A DNA stretch of 64,000 nt from Cytidiella melzeri (lineage: Eukaryota > Basidiomycota > Agaricomycetes > Polyporales > Irpicaceae). The stretch covers positions 124,001 to 188,000 of the forward strand of contig JABYQR010000038.1 of NCBI GenBank assembly GCA_022592445.1. The letters are read 5' to 3'. Positions 42,292 through 55,027 of this stretch are shown here, piece after piece. The translations under genes and the position numbers were made by a program. Every line of letters begins with the position of its first letter. Position 1 is the first letter of the stretch. The notes under the pieces are model-generated. The model made no database searches. It was not told the DNA's origin and saw nothing but the letters and a program-made list of their open reading frames with translations.

Positions 42292-45200
42292 TCAAGAACC
42301 GCTATGAGGTGGCGGAGAAGGATTGTGCGCGGAAAAAGGGGTACCAAAGAAAGTAGGTGAAGGATGCCACTCAGGACCGGGTCCAGCAGCGTTCCAAACA
42401 GGTGGTCGAGGAGAAAAGCCGGGGCCCCAAGGTGCACGCATGTCTGGCCCGTTACTGCGAGGACTGGCTGTCGATGGACCCCAGCCTACCGCACCGGGAA
42501 CGGCGCTTCGACGTGGAGGTGCAGAGACGATCTCGTCATCATCCGCCGCTAGTGCTGATGAGCCCAACACACCTTTGGGACTCGGGGAGCGGCGACTGGG
42601 TGAGGTAGATCCGGAGCCTGTAGGTTCAACAGCCGGCCTAGCAATCGGTGCTATTGACGCAGCTGGCCTACCAATAGGTCCTAGATCTGCCATTGACGGC
42701 CGCCTACCTGGAGGGCCAGGGGCCAACTGTGTCGGTGAAGCATGCACAGTTTGTGCCGATTTCGTTGGCGGAGCAATCGGCGCAGGTGGTACCAGACTGC
42801 GACTGAAATTAGCGTCAAACGGAGGACCGGCACCGAAGCTTCTTGGGACAGCGGAAGGAGCCAATGGCGAAGGACCTTGTGGTATAGCGGGTCCTTGTAC
42901 AAAGTTACCACTAAATGGCCCAGGAGGTATGTATTGTACTCGCGGAGACATCGTAGAAGGACCGTTCATACCATTTCCCGGCGAGAACAGTGGGTTAATC
43001 GAAAGCGGTGCAGGTATATGCGATTGTAACTGAGGTGTGAGGACGGAAGTAAGCTGTGGAGGCTGAGGGCTTGTTATTATGGAAGGTCGTTGTTGGGACG
43101 CTTGACGGATAGGCGGCACTAGAGGCGCTGGTAGCGGGGTAGCGGTGGATTTCCCATTCTTCTTGGACGTTGGGACGGTCCGAGGAGATGACCCAGAGGC
43201 TGTAGCATTACGAGGGGAAGCAGGAGGCCGAGCTACTTTGGACGCGGCGCGCTGCTGAGCGAGAAGCTTTTCCCTCTCTGCTTTCTCCTTCTCAGCTCGC
43301 TCTTTCTCAGCCTTCTCCTTCTCAATCCTTTCCTTCTCGGCTTTCTCCTCCCGTTCCTTGGCCAACCTTCGCTCTCGCTCCTCCTTCTCTTGTTGCTCTC
43401 GCTCTCGACGTGCCGCTCGCTCAGCAGCTGCCTTTGCCTCCCGTTCCTCGCGAACCTTACGCTCACGCTCCTCCCTCTCCTTGCGTTCTTGCTTCGCCTT
43501 GTCTTCTTTCTCTTTCCGCTTTCGTTCACGTTCTGCCTCCCGTTCTTTCTCTTCCGCAAGTCGCTTGCGTCGCTCCTCCTCCTTTCTTTGCTTCTCTTCC
43601 TCTTGGGCTTTGCGTTGCACCTCCCTCTTGGCTCTCTCCTCCTCTCGGCGCTTACGGTTCTCATCCTCCTGAGCGGATTGCTTAGCTTTCAGAGCGGCTT
43701 CCTCAGCAGCTTTCTCGGCGGCCTTGATAGCGCGCTCCTCCTCCTTCGCAAGCTTTTGCTGTCTATTTGAACGTGTGAGCCGGTCATTATCTTTCGTCGC
43801 ACAGCTTAACTCACCGTTTCTTGTCCTTCTTCTTTTGGTTTTGCGTCTGCTTCTTTACCTCTCGCTCTTTCGAAATCTTGTCCTCGTCTTCAAGTTCTCG
43901 TAGAAGCTGGAGTTGGCGCTCCTGGGCTACCTTTTCGCGATACGCCTGCAACACCCGTTGCTCAAACATCCTGGCAGCAAATATGGAAAACATCCTCTTG
44001 CCCTCCTCCATCTTCTGCTCCTCAGTCATGACCTACGCCCGATGAGCTCGGTCGTGTGACTGATGAAACATCTCTTACCTCTTCCTCCTCGTCCTCTTCT
44101 TCCTCCTCCTCTTCCTCCTCCTCCTCCTCGTCATCCCCTTCCTCGTCATCTTCCTCTTCGCTGTCCTCTTCAACGTCTGCGGCAGCTTCCTCCTCACGTT
44201 GCATCCGACGTTCAGCCAGCTGTTCCATCATCTCCAAAAACTTTTGCCCATCGTTCTTGAGAAGGTCATCGGCAACGGTCAGTATGTTACCCGCACCTAC
44301 AAAATACCCATCAACATGAACCTTCCCAAGTCAGTCCAGGCTTTACTTACCCGTGACGAGATTATTCCCGTAGGTCGCTGGCCCATCACGAACCGCGGCC
44401 TTGCCATTAGGTACCCGACGTCGCGTGACATTGGGCCTTCGCTCCACCGGCTTAACCTCCTCCTCCTCGTCAGGCTCAGCCTCTTCCTCTTCCTCCTCTT
44501 CCTCTTCTTCCTCCTCCTCGTCCTCATACTCTTCCTCCTCTTCATACTCTTCTTCTTCTGCATCATCCTCATCAAATTCACTCTCCGCCTGCTGCTTCAC
44601 AGCCTTCCTACCATTCACTGCACCATTTTTAGCCCGAGGCGGTGGATTCGAGACGGTATGTGGACCGATGACGGCACCGTTCTTGTCAAGCTCTACACTC
44701 CCTGGGAACGGTCCCGGACCTTGGGGAGGGGGGAGAGTGCCACCGGAGGATATGTATCGCTGCTGGTAGTTCGCGTACTGTTCTAGCTCCTCGTAATAAG
44801 CATCGTACAGTACCTCGAGCTCTTCCTCAATCGCATTCCTATTTCATCCCAAAAGCGTCGCCAACAGCGTGAATTTGAGTTAGTCGTGTGATTTGCGAGA
44901 TGCGGTGTGGCAGATGCAGAGCGACAGCCAAATATGAGTTGAGGATCGAGAGACATAAAAGAGAAGTAGTGATGTCAGCGAGAAGGCAGACAGACAGACG
45001 GGAGGAAACGTAGAGCACAGACCGCTTTCGCCCACAGACCGCGCACATGCAACTGTGCTTCTGTTGTTCCTTCATTTTGCGTAGGACAGCCTCCTTTTCG
45101 ATTTTCACGAGATTCCGTCGTTCCTCCTCTCCCAATCCCAACCAGAACTCCTTGATCCGCTCTCTCTCCTCCGTCGTGCTGGTGCTCCAAATCTTACTAT

Positions 45201-46656
45201 TTTTTGCTGGTGGTGTTTGCCCTGTGCCATTTGCTGGAGGTCGGGGCTTGTGAGGTGCGGAGGCATTGGATGATGGAGGCGATGGGTGGTGATGTGCGTG
45301 GTTATGCTGGTACGCGTGGGAGGTGATGGGTGCTTTGGAGGCTGCGCGGCGACTTGGGGGAGGAGGATTGGCTGCAGGTGCTGGTGCAGTGTAGGACATA
45401 GGCTGTTTCCCCGCTGCACGAGACGATGGCGGCGGGTTGGCAGCTGGCGGAGGTCGCGGCGCAGGCATACGGTTATGAGAGGCAGAAACAGGAAGATTTG
45501 AGCCCGGAGCAGCGGCCACCGACACCGGCGCATCGGCCACAACAGGCGCTGTTTTCGGCGCTACGGCCGGCGTCTGCCCATTATAATTTGGATAACTGTC
45601 GACATTATTACCTCCTGCTTTCTTCTTCTTTTTCTTCTTGTTCTTCTTACGGCCGTTCGTGGCAGGAAGCTCAGCATCCTCGTCTGGCGTAATACTTCCC
45701 TCATAGTGTAGCGTGAGATGGGCAGCGGCAGCACGGATTTCATCGTCCTCCTCCATATCCTCATCTATCTCGTCTTCGCTATAGTCATCCTCCTCAGCGT
45801 ACTCCTGATCTTCGCTGCCGTACTCGTTGAGCAGAACTACGTTTGCAGGAGACTGAGCTGAGGTTTGGTCAGACAATGGTGGATGGACATGTAAGCCGTT
45901 CGCAGCAGCAGCAGCCTGCTCCATCGCCATCGTGAACGCAGGGTCCGTAAAGATGTTAGAGTCTGACTCCACAAGCGTTTGGAACGAGCCAGGAGGGCAA
46001 CGAGTTGTCGCACTACGCGTGACGCCTTTGATCGTCGCACTAGCTGTCAGACTGAGTCCACCCGCGCCCGGAGAAAGACCTGCTCCTGAGTGCAGCTGCT
46101 GAGCAATAGCATACATCGCCTGTGTCTTGTCGTGCGTGGTCCCAGGTGCATTCAGCTGCGAGTACGTGTTCCGCACGAACGTCTGCAAGTTGTGTGGAAA
46201 CGATGCCCAGTATTCGTTGTTCACGTCCGCGTCCGCAGAGTCAAGTTCCATACTTCGGGCAAGGTGGTCCGCGGTAGCAAGCAGCTCCGCTTCTGCTGCC
46301 TCTGCAGGATTTAGCCTTGCGGCAGCGGCGACAGAGGCAGACAGAGATGCGGTTGTCGAGAGATGCACGGACTCGAGCTCGGGGGACAAGCCTGTGTGCA
46401 ACGTTGTACGGCCATTGAGGATAGCATGCATTGCCTCCAGCTCCGGCACTTCGTCGTCTCCATCCTCATCCTCATCCAATGTTACACTCTTTCCCTTCCC
46501 CTTCTCTTTCTTCTTCTTCTTCTTCCCATTGGCAACTGCCTGGGCGGGGGAGGGAGGCACCGAGGGCACTGGTGCGGCTGTAGCTGCAGGTACAGCCTGA
46601 GGGTGTCGCGCCGGAAGTGGCTTCGGTGCCGCTCTCCTGGCCTTCGGTACTGTCAT
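42292..46656 (-). CDS. NST1: NST1-like stress response protein
   Basis: Very long, low-complexity minus-strand gene, about 1,300-1,400 residues with four introns by eye. The N-terminal part has [12 protein letters not shown], an acidic patch and [20 protein letters not shown]. Then comes a conserved module with [50 protein letters not shown] and, after an intron, [22 protein letters not shown]. Two poly-Glu tracts, [22 protein letters not shown], a coiled coil of Arg/Glu/Lys repeats (about 43230-43770) and a Pro/Ser-rich tail follow. This order is that of the fungal Nst1 family. In yeast NST1 affects salt tolerance and binds the splicing factor Msl1. The first ATG in frame is at 46656. Ser-rich frames on the plus strand here are shadows of the poly-Glu tracts. 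Confidence 0.87.
44085..44190. repeat. Trinucleotide (TCC/CTC) tract coding poly-Glu in NST1
   Basis: Pure and near-pure CTC/TTC/TCC triplets on the plus strand, read as GAG/GAA on the coding strand. A second tract lies at about 44455-44580. Confidence 0.8.
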
Positions 46657-47439
46657 CTGCGGCAACGGTCAGAGTCTCGAAAGCTTGAACGGTGAGTTAC
46701 AAGAGAGTCTTCAAGGGATGGAAGGGGAAGTGTGATCGCCGCTCCGCCACTGGCACTGCAGCAGATTGTAACGAGGCGACAAGAGCTTCAGATTAAGCAG
46801 AATCGATACTGGCAGAGTACGTGTTGGCATTCAATAATTGGGTCCAGTGCAGTGGTCAGCGTAGAGTCACCGGAAGTTGTGTACAATCGCTCGTAAGTGC
46901 ATATAAGATCTGACGGGTTTTGCCGAGGACGGTGTATGCCCTGTTATGGTAATCGATGCGTGGCCACCAAGTACCTCGAATACTGCTGTACTCGGATTTT
47001 TCATTACATTGAGCCAGAGACTAAGCCGTCTGCAAAACGTACACTTTCATTATATTTTGAGCTGCATGATAGCAGCTGATTCCACAAACTCCTGTGTACA
47101 CTCAGCTACTTTTGTAAAGTACATACCATTTCTCGCTAATCTCAAAATTAATTCCGGCTGTAAATACCCTCTCTGGCCCCAAATCCGCCTCAGTCGAAAT
47201 ACACTCACCTTCAACATCTCTGAGAGTACGCTTTCACATTCGGAACCCTAGTCAGATCTACGACAATACAGAGCTCAATATCCGCAGATGATCAACTCGC
47301 AAAGGCATTAGCTAGAGTAGTCGACCCACTCCATTTTGGATCTCGAAGCAACACTTACAAGTCTGTGACTCTACAATTATCACCATAGTTGCTCAACAGA
47401 ACACGTCAAGAGCAAGCGTGATCCACAGCTCACAAGTAG
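46657..47439. other. Intergenic upstream of NST1
   Basis: Promoter of NST1 and 3' flank of the hydrolase-like gene. The small plus-strand frames at 46897-47251 have no domain or splice support. Confidence 0.5.
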
Positions 47440-49607
47440 TTAGCTTAAAACAAACGCACCACTACCCACCGACTCGAAAACAATCTCCTTCCCACTCGGC
47501 TTTGCCCCGCTTTCAAAGACCTGCTGCACACTCCTCCAACCATGGACACTATCCAGGCTGAACGTCGCCTGCGCATAGTTTAGGTTCGTCGCCAGCAGTA
47601 ACGTCTTGCCTCCGACCGTCCACAACCCAACGTCGACCCTGTTCGTTGTCACATGCGAAAATGTAGACGCAGGGTTCAGTATATACTCCTTCATCGTGGG
47701 AAGAGCCTTTGCAAGCGACGAAGCAGAAGCCTGGATATCCGGAGTACTGGGGTCATTCCACGCTACGACGCCCAGCCCGCCGTGATTGATACCCAACACG
47801 GCCTGAACGACGTACTCCATGCCGGTTGGCTCACGCTTCCAGTATCTAGCAGTGTCGTTCCATGAGCATAGTCACGGTCACTAGGTGGGTGCGATGTGTG
47901 TCGGAAAAGACGTACGTGTCGTCGCCAAACGCCTGGGGCACAGTCCAAACAGCCTTCGTCCGGTCCCAGCCGTCTACCCAAAGACGGTACGCGAACTCGT
48001 CCATGCGCGTGCTGATATCCTCGAATTCCCCCTTGCAGTTATCGCAGCCACAGTCGCCGTAGTCAGGAGTGCAAACCGTCCTACGTACTGAATAAGCAAT
48101 GAAGTTCAGTTTAGGAGATCTGGAGGCACTCACCCCCATTGACTGGAAAACGTCACGTTGTTGCCTATCATGTACGTATCTTGCATGACAATGTCCGCGC
48201 CAGACGTGTAGTCGGTGAAGAAGAAGTTCTCACAATTTCTGAGATTGAAGCGTTAGATGGGGCCTTCCCAAGGATTGGATACCTACAATACGAGGGAAAC
48301 AGGGTGATAGCCATCAAGCGAGTAGATAAGATCATATGCGTTGGAGGTTGCATTCAAAGGATCTAAACCAGCCATGATTATATCTAAGGTGCACAACAAA
48401 TTGGAAGGCTCTACGCCAACATACCTGAAGTGCCATCTGGTTCATCACCGGTGTACCTATACAATTCAACTACAAGTTTGCCTATGAGTGATTATACAAA
48501 GCGACTATTCCAACCCACCACAGGAGCAAATTGGGACTGTTCTTGATGCGGTTGACTTCTTCAGCAACACCAGTCAAGTTCATGTACGTCCTAAGATATC
48601 TGCGTAAACATTATACGGCAAACAAGATGGCTCCTCACATACCACCGCATATCATACATCAAATACAGCCCTAGCTCTTGCATACGCTCAACGACTGCAT
48701 TGAGCGCTGTCAAATTGTCGAACGTTGGGATTGGGTGAACCTTTTAAGGCAGAGACTTCAATCAACGCCACATTTCAACATACGTTTTGGACTCACCACG
48801 GTAAACCTGGAATGCAATCAGGCATGAGTACGAGTACGCTGGATCAATACTAGGTCCCACTCACCCTTGAGCCTTTATATCGTCAAGAATCGTAAGGTTG
48901 GTCTCGATATAGCCACCAAAGTCGGTATAGAACCCAATCGGAAACACAGTCTCGTATGACCCTGGTTTCCCGGTGGCAGGTTTGGCTAGCAAGGCACCAG
49001 TGCGAAGATCCATTTTCGTCACAGATCTTCCATTTGGGGGGTCAGGAAGAAACGACAGAGAGGAAGAGGCCGTGAAATGCTGAGTGTTTCCCTTGACCGC
49101 TGAGTATGTAGCTGTACAGGAGACATCAAACGCGCTGCGTTGCGGCTTCAAAGTGCCGAGAAAAAATGGAACTTCGATTTTCGTCGCGTTCAACGGCACA
49201 TTTTCCGCGGCGAGGATATGTCCGTTGACGCTGATTGTCACTGCTAGGTTCCCTAGCGCGCCATGTGCTGGTAGGACAATAGATTGCGCATTGGCTACCT
49301 GGGAGTTGGTCAAAGGAGTATCAATGACGAATGCGGCTGGGGTCAGAACGTCTTCAGGAAGGTAAGGACGGATGGCAGGTGCGCAGCGAAAGGCCACGAG
49401 GGGTCCAGCCGATGTGGCAGGTGTTGGAAACTGTCCTCCAGGCGGTACGATTGGCGAGGAAGCCATGTAATTCTTACCGCACCTACAATCAGGAACGTAC
49501 GTCAGAATTCTGCACGTTCGTAGTGTGGTAAACACTTACCATGTCTGTGCACCCGCTCCTGTACCCAAGAGTAAGGCGAGAAGCAAACCGAGAGCAATGG
49601 GTGACAT
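47440..49607 (-). CDS. Secreted barrel-type glycoside hydrolase-like protein
   Basis: Multi-exon minus-strand gene, about 580 residues, starting at 49607 with a signal peptide (MSPIALGLLLALLLGTGAGA). An N-terminal beta-sandwich-like part (about 200 residues, with APAIRPYLPEDV and LNATKIEVPFFLG) is followed by a (beta/alpha)-barrel-like part: FTVVHPIPTFDNL, LMYDMRW, NLLLWYTGDEPDGTSDP, DIVMQDTYMIG, the paired-cysteine block CTPDYGDCGCDNCKGEF, VWTVPQAFGDD, INHGGLGVVAWND and a final beta domain (LLLATNLNYAQATF). The carboxylates in TGDEPDG are good catalytic acid candidates. I cannot name the family with certainty; the fold resembles clan A hydrolases. A TATA box (GGTATATATACC) lies 55-65 bases upstream. 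A decayed duplicate follows upstream. Confidence 0.75.
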
Positions 49608-49974
49608 TCTGTGGGTAGACACTCACTTTTGGGCTAACGTTCTCATAGCGAGAGAGCGGGTATATATACCCTGTGAACACCATCTGCCAACCACAGCAGC
49701 CATGCGGTAGCTACTGTGTCGAAGCTATAGAAGACTTGTGAGAAGTCAGGCGGATCGTCACATGGGAAGCGAGTTGTCAGTTTGCGCAATCCGACCCACA
49801 TCGGACTCAGAAACAGTACCATATCTAATCTCGGTGAACGGTTGACTCGCAGCAGAAGTGCCGACGTACTGCAGTCACCGATTTCAAGGCAGCCACATCT
49901 GCAGCAGTTAATTCATAACCTCACTCTCCCAAAGGTCAATGGCGGGCATGACCCATCACTCAAACCAAACTTAG
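49608..49974. other. Spacer between the hydrolase-like gene and its pseudogene
   Basis: Promoter of the intact gene (TATA box, then about 130 bases that also occur upstream of the pseudogene) followed by the degraded 3' flank of the pseudogene. Confidence 0.55.
49660..49673 (-). promoter_or_regulatory. TATA box of the hydrolase-like gene
   Basis: GGTATATATACCC in minus-strand reading, about 55-65 bases upstream of the ATG at 49607. The pseudogene copy keeps a weaker version (ATATATAACC) at the equivalent place. Confidence 0.6.
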
Positions 49975-51998
49975 CTGAGAGCAAACGCACCACTTCCGAC
50001 CAGCTCGAACACAGTCTGCTTTACACGGATCTTTGCCCACCATTAAACATCCGCTGCACACTCCTTGCAGCATGGTCACTGCCCAAACTGAACGTTGCCA
50101 ACAACAACGTCTTGCATCCGACCGTCCACAACCCGACTTCCACCCTATCCGTCGTCACATGCGAGAACATGGCTCAGAATACACTCCTTTGTTGTGGGGA
50201 GAGCCTTTGCGAGCGACGAAGTAGAAGCCTGGATATCCGGGGTACTAGGATCATTCCACGCTAGGACGCCAAGCCCGCCGTGGTTGACACCCAAGACAGC
50301 TACGATGTACTCGATGCCAGTTGGCTCACGCTTCGAGTACCTGACAGTGCCGTCCATGAGCCCTGTCAGTAGGCGGGTATTATATGTGGAAAACATACAT
50401 TTCTCAGCAAACGACTAAGGCACAGTCCTAGCAGCCTTCGTCCTGTCCTGACCTTCTGCCTAAAGACGATACGTAAATGAATCCATGCGCGTGCTGATGT
50501 CCTCAAATACTTCCTTGCAGTTGTCGCAGCCGTAGTCAGGAGTACAAACTAAGCACAAAAATCAGCAATGAAGCTCCGTTACAGAGGATCTGACTCACCC
50601 GAACGTGAGTTGTTGCCGATAATGTATGTATGTTGCGTGACGATATCCGCGCCAGACGTGTAGTCGGTGAAATATAAGTCGTCCTCACAGTTCCTGGAAT
50701 ACAAGCGTTAGATGGAGCCTCTGTATGTTTCACTGGGATGGCGAACATACAGCACGAGGGAAACAGAGTGATGACCATTAAGCGAGCAGATAAATCGTAC
50801 GCGTTGGAGGTTGTTATTCAAAGCATTCTAACTCAACAATTAGCAGAGAGTTGAGCACAGGAAAGAACTGACGTCAACGAACCTGAGGTGCCATCTGGTG
50901 CATCGCCATTGTACCTACAACACTCAAACTAAGTTCAGATAAGCATACAGATCAGCTCATCCGACCCACCACAGCAGTCAAGTTCTTGTACGTCCTGAAA
51001 ATATTGTATGAGTTTCATACGGCGAACAAGTGAGTTCTACACATACCATCACATATCATACATCAGAGAAAGCCCCAGTTCTTGCATGCACTCCGCAGCG
51101 AGGGCGGTCAAGTCGTCGAACGATGGTACCGGGTGAACCTAGGATAGAACTTCCATGAAAGCTGCAATGTCAACAGGCGTTGTGTACTTACTCCAGTAAA
51201 GCTACAGCGTGACCGGATGTCAAATCACATACGCTGCACCAAGAACAACATTGTCTTACTCACCCTTGAGCCTTGATATCGTCAAGGAGTGTTGGTCTCA
51301 GTTATCCGCCAAAAGCGGTATAGAACCCAATTCGAGACACGGCAACATATCCCCCAGGCTTCCCGATGGCAGGTTTGGCTAGCAAGGCACCCGTGCGAAG
51401 GTCCATCTTGGTCATAGATCTTCCATTTGTAGGGTCAGGAAGTCACGACAGTGATGAAGAGGCCGTGAAATGCTGGGTGTTCACCGTGACCGCAGAGCAC
51501 GTAGCAGTACAGAAAACATCAAACGCGTCGACCTGTGATTTCGAGCGACGAGGAAAAATGGAATCTCGACTCTCGTCGCGTTCAATGGTACGTTCCTCAC
51601 GGCAAGAACGTGTTTTCCAAACCTGACTGTCACCGCCATACTGCCTAGCGGGCCATGTGCTGGTAAGGCGATAGGTTATGCATTGGCTGCCTGAGGGTTG
51701 GTAAAAGAAGTATCAATGATGAATGCGGCTGGCGCCAGGACGTCTTCGGGGAGGTAAAGGCGGATGGCAGGTGCGCAGCGAAAAGCAATGAGGGGTCCGG
51801 CCGATGTGGCAGATATCGCAAATTGTCCTCCCGGGGGTACGATTGGCGAGGAAGCCTTATGATTTTTACCACACCTGCAGTCAGGGATGTACATTAGTCT
51901 ACATGTTTGTAGTGTGGTAAACACTTATTATGTCTGCGCGTCCGCTCCTGCGGCCAAGAGTTACGCGAAAAGCGGCCAAAAAGAGCCGTGGGAGACAT
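49975..51998 (-). pseudogene. Decayed duplicate of the hydrolase-like gene
   Basis: Collinear over its full length with the gene at 47440-49607, including the position of the start codon (CAT at 51996-51998) and the upstream TATA-like region. Recognisable blocks include KASSPIVPPGGQF, APAIRLYLPEDVLAPAAFIIDT, KREPTGIEYIVAVLGVNHGGLGVLAWNDPSTP and SSLAKALPTTKE. Several small deletions shift the frame: the signal region has a stop-bearing frame, the barrel part is broken into short pieces, part of the TGDEPDG region is altered (APDGTS remains), and the GDCGCDNC block is shortened. No single spliced frame can be read through. It is a clear pseudogene. Confidence 0.85.
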
Positions 51999-54900
51999 CC
52001 TGTGGGTACGGTACTCACTTTTGGACTGTCGTTCTCATAGCGAGAGACCGGGGTTATATATTCTGTAGACACTATCTTCCCGCCAGAGTTGCCATGCGGT
52101 GGCCACGGTGTCGAAAACCGTAGAATACTGGGTAAAAGCCAACACGTAAGACACTAGCCATGATAAGACCCCTGGGTGTATGAGCATTGAATTCCCTATT
52201 GATGGAGTAAACACGTTCAACGCGGGTCAGTAGCCTTTACTTTTCGGCATTTTAGCCAGCAAGCTGAACTGTTTGGAACGCGGGTTTGAAACGTACATGC
52301 AACACCGAAGCAGCGACGACTCGGATGAAGATAACTGACAATGCGTATTGTCGCTCATGTTCAAGAGCAATAATGAATGGTGACGAACGGTTCAAGTCAA
52401 GTGATATTAGCATGATCAGTAGCAGTTACTTATCGTGCTAAGCCCATTACAATCAGCCTCACTTGATTTTGTTATTCTCCTTACGATGCGAAACTGCCAG
52501 CCCTAAATCTTGACCTTTTTAGCAAATAACGTCTGTTCAGCTTGTACTTTCTGGTATCTCTATTGGACAACGTGGGCAGTCTCCACCGGCAGCGCGTGGT
52601 GAAGTGATACAGGAGACCAGAGAACGCGAAGAGAGTGACTACGCGTAGGGATACGGTGAGTGTATCAGCCTCGCCCTGAGGATCTCTGCATCCTAGTCTT
52701 GCTTCTACATGATGAGATTTATTCATTATCAGTTATCCCTGTCTTAACAACTATGTCGAGACTATACTGTCCCTCTGATTGCTTTTGGTTCACTTTGCCT
52801 ACATGGATTTGCGCATACAGCCGTGCAGCAGTAATGATTAACGCGTCTACATTTGTTTGTAGGTTCTGTTCGACCAATCTGCACCTTCTCCGCGAGAAGG
52901 CTTAAAGCCGACAAACTCCTGGAGCTCAAATGTGGAGTCATTGAAATGGTGTAAGGTTTAGGTACGCTATACGTTTGAACACTTAACATCACTATTCCAC
53001 GTACGTAGTCGGTTAAGGTTTGGAGGAGCCCTTTAGTCTACGTTGCAATAATGATACTGTCATTGCTCTGCAGAACGTGTTCTCGCTCGACATCAAGGTC
53101 ATGTTCCTCTACTCCCACCTGTACGTACAAGATGACCCCATTTGAAGCCGTACTTCAGCTGTTCTGACGTTTGGAAGGACTTCCTACAGCGGCAACCAAT
53201 GTTCGGAAAAGTGGAATAGCAATACGGCACCAACCTGGCTTTTCTTTCCAGCCTATCATGGTTGTTTGACGCAAATCTGGACTTGTTATCGTACGTCCGT
53301 ACAGTATGACTTATGACTGACGCACGTGCCGCGAGCATTTCGCGAGACGGCGGTATGTTGGAGCCTCGCCGACCAGTCATATTGATGTCAGACGATTTGT
53401 CGGTGAGCTTACTGTCTCTTGGCATTGATTGCATGCTTAGGTGCGCCGATCTGTCTTCGTAGCTTCCCCCTTACTCAATGTTCTTGAAGCTGTTGATTGT
53501 CGTACACGTACATGTACACTTCTCCCACAATGGATCCGGCAGCATGCAATTGTAGCTTGCTAAACCTGAAACATGACGCTCCAGTACATATCTTCGCTGG
53601 TAAGCGTACTTTACCTAGCCTCTCAGTCCAGGTAGAGGCTGGTTATAGTACTCTTGAGCGGTCGGATGGCGTTCGTGTGGTCTTCATCATGTTCGTCGGA
53701 GCCGTCGGTGATGCGCTGGTTGTCGACGACGAGTTGTGAGTCCCCTTCTGTCTTATAATGACACTTGCTGATGGAGATATCTACGGCGTAAGCACACGAC
53801 ATATACGCCAAGTGCTTTTTGCTGAAGTTGGAGCTTACTGAACAAGCGAGACAGCCATTGTGCTGAAGCGACGTCTAAATCCGAATCAAACCGACAACGA
53901 AGGCCAAGTTGTTTCATTTACGTTGAACGATAACCTAGCAGGTAACTGCCTACACGCGCTCGCTCAATCAGCATATTCAGAGGAAACCATCAAACGGATC
54001 TGCGACTGCAAGCAAACCCGAAAGCCACGATGCAAAAAAAAACGTACCCCACCCACTGACCGTCCTTTCCTTTGCCTCACCCAATCTCCACACAACAAAG
54101 CCCAGCGAAAAACGGCGGATTGGCAACACGAGGCAAGGTCATCCGCTCCTTACGTCCTTATCTCAATTAAACCACCCGAGATGAGATAGCACGGCAAAAG
54201 GGATGATTCAGCCGCCCGAACGCACCCCCTACCCACCGACTCGGCGAGGGAACGCAAAGCCAAGCCACAAACGTGCACATGATGATCACAATTGCTATGC
54301 TGGTTGCATGGGCGCACACACACACTCTCTCTTTCGCGCCTTGTAAGCAGCCCTTTGCCCTAACCCACGGCAACCTGTTTCGACACCGGAAGTAAAGGCT
54401 AATAACTCCTGGACGACGACGGACGTACTTGGCCCACGCAGCCTAACCTCGGAATAGGAACTTGCACTGTACGCTTGGTGTTTCCGGGATCAAATTTTCT
54501 CTGACATATGAAATACAAGAAAAACTCATCAGTGATTTTCCATCCTGAAACGGTGGAGAGTATGTGTACATAGGAAATACACTCGTTGTATTTTTGAGAT
54601 GGATAATCGACTCTTTATAACTACAAATGGGTTGAATACGAGGATAAATAATCTGTTCTAAGACGAGCTACCTACGGGAATTTTGGGGCTTGAACTGCGA
54701 AGCCCTTCGCTTTACTGCTCATGATACACCGGTTTGACTGAGGGAGAGAAGGAGGAGGAATAGACTACGTCAAAGGGCGGGAGAGCGGGAAGAGAAACGA
54801 CGAGGGAGACCTATGGATATACGACAGCAGCGGAACATGCTGAGGGAGGACACAAAGGGAGGAAATGCGATGATGATCGAGCAACTGCGAGAATGATGAG

Positions 54901-55027
54901 GACGGTCTACCGTCTAAACGATACAGCGGAACAAAAACCCAAAAAGACTAAGCGACGAACGTCCGTGACCAGTCCGTGTGGAAGTAGAGGGCATATTCAG
55001 AAGTCGAAGTCGAAAGATCATACACGA
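51999..55027. other. Gene-poor region, about 3 kb
   Basis: Promoter duplicate of the pseudogene on the left, then no supported gene. Short plus-strand frames at 52660, 53497 and 53860 have no family match and I cannot join them into a convincing model. The right end holds the 3' flank of the GATA gene and an ACAAAGGGA at 54852-54860. Confidence 0.5.
54852..54860 (+). promoter_or_regulatory. ACAAAGGGA motif near the GATA gene 3' end
   Basis: A third exact copy of the Prf1-type 9-mer, in 3' flanking DNA of the GATA gene. It is probably chance, since no mating gene is nearby. Confidence 0.15.

Noticed and set aside
44056..44769. Ser-rich plus-strand frames
   Set aside because: Direct antisense shadow of the poly-Glu tracts in NST1.
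53860..54189. Plus-strand frame with a hydrophilic start
   Set aside because: No recognisable domain, no joinable exon, and low-complexity sequence after about 54000.
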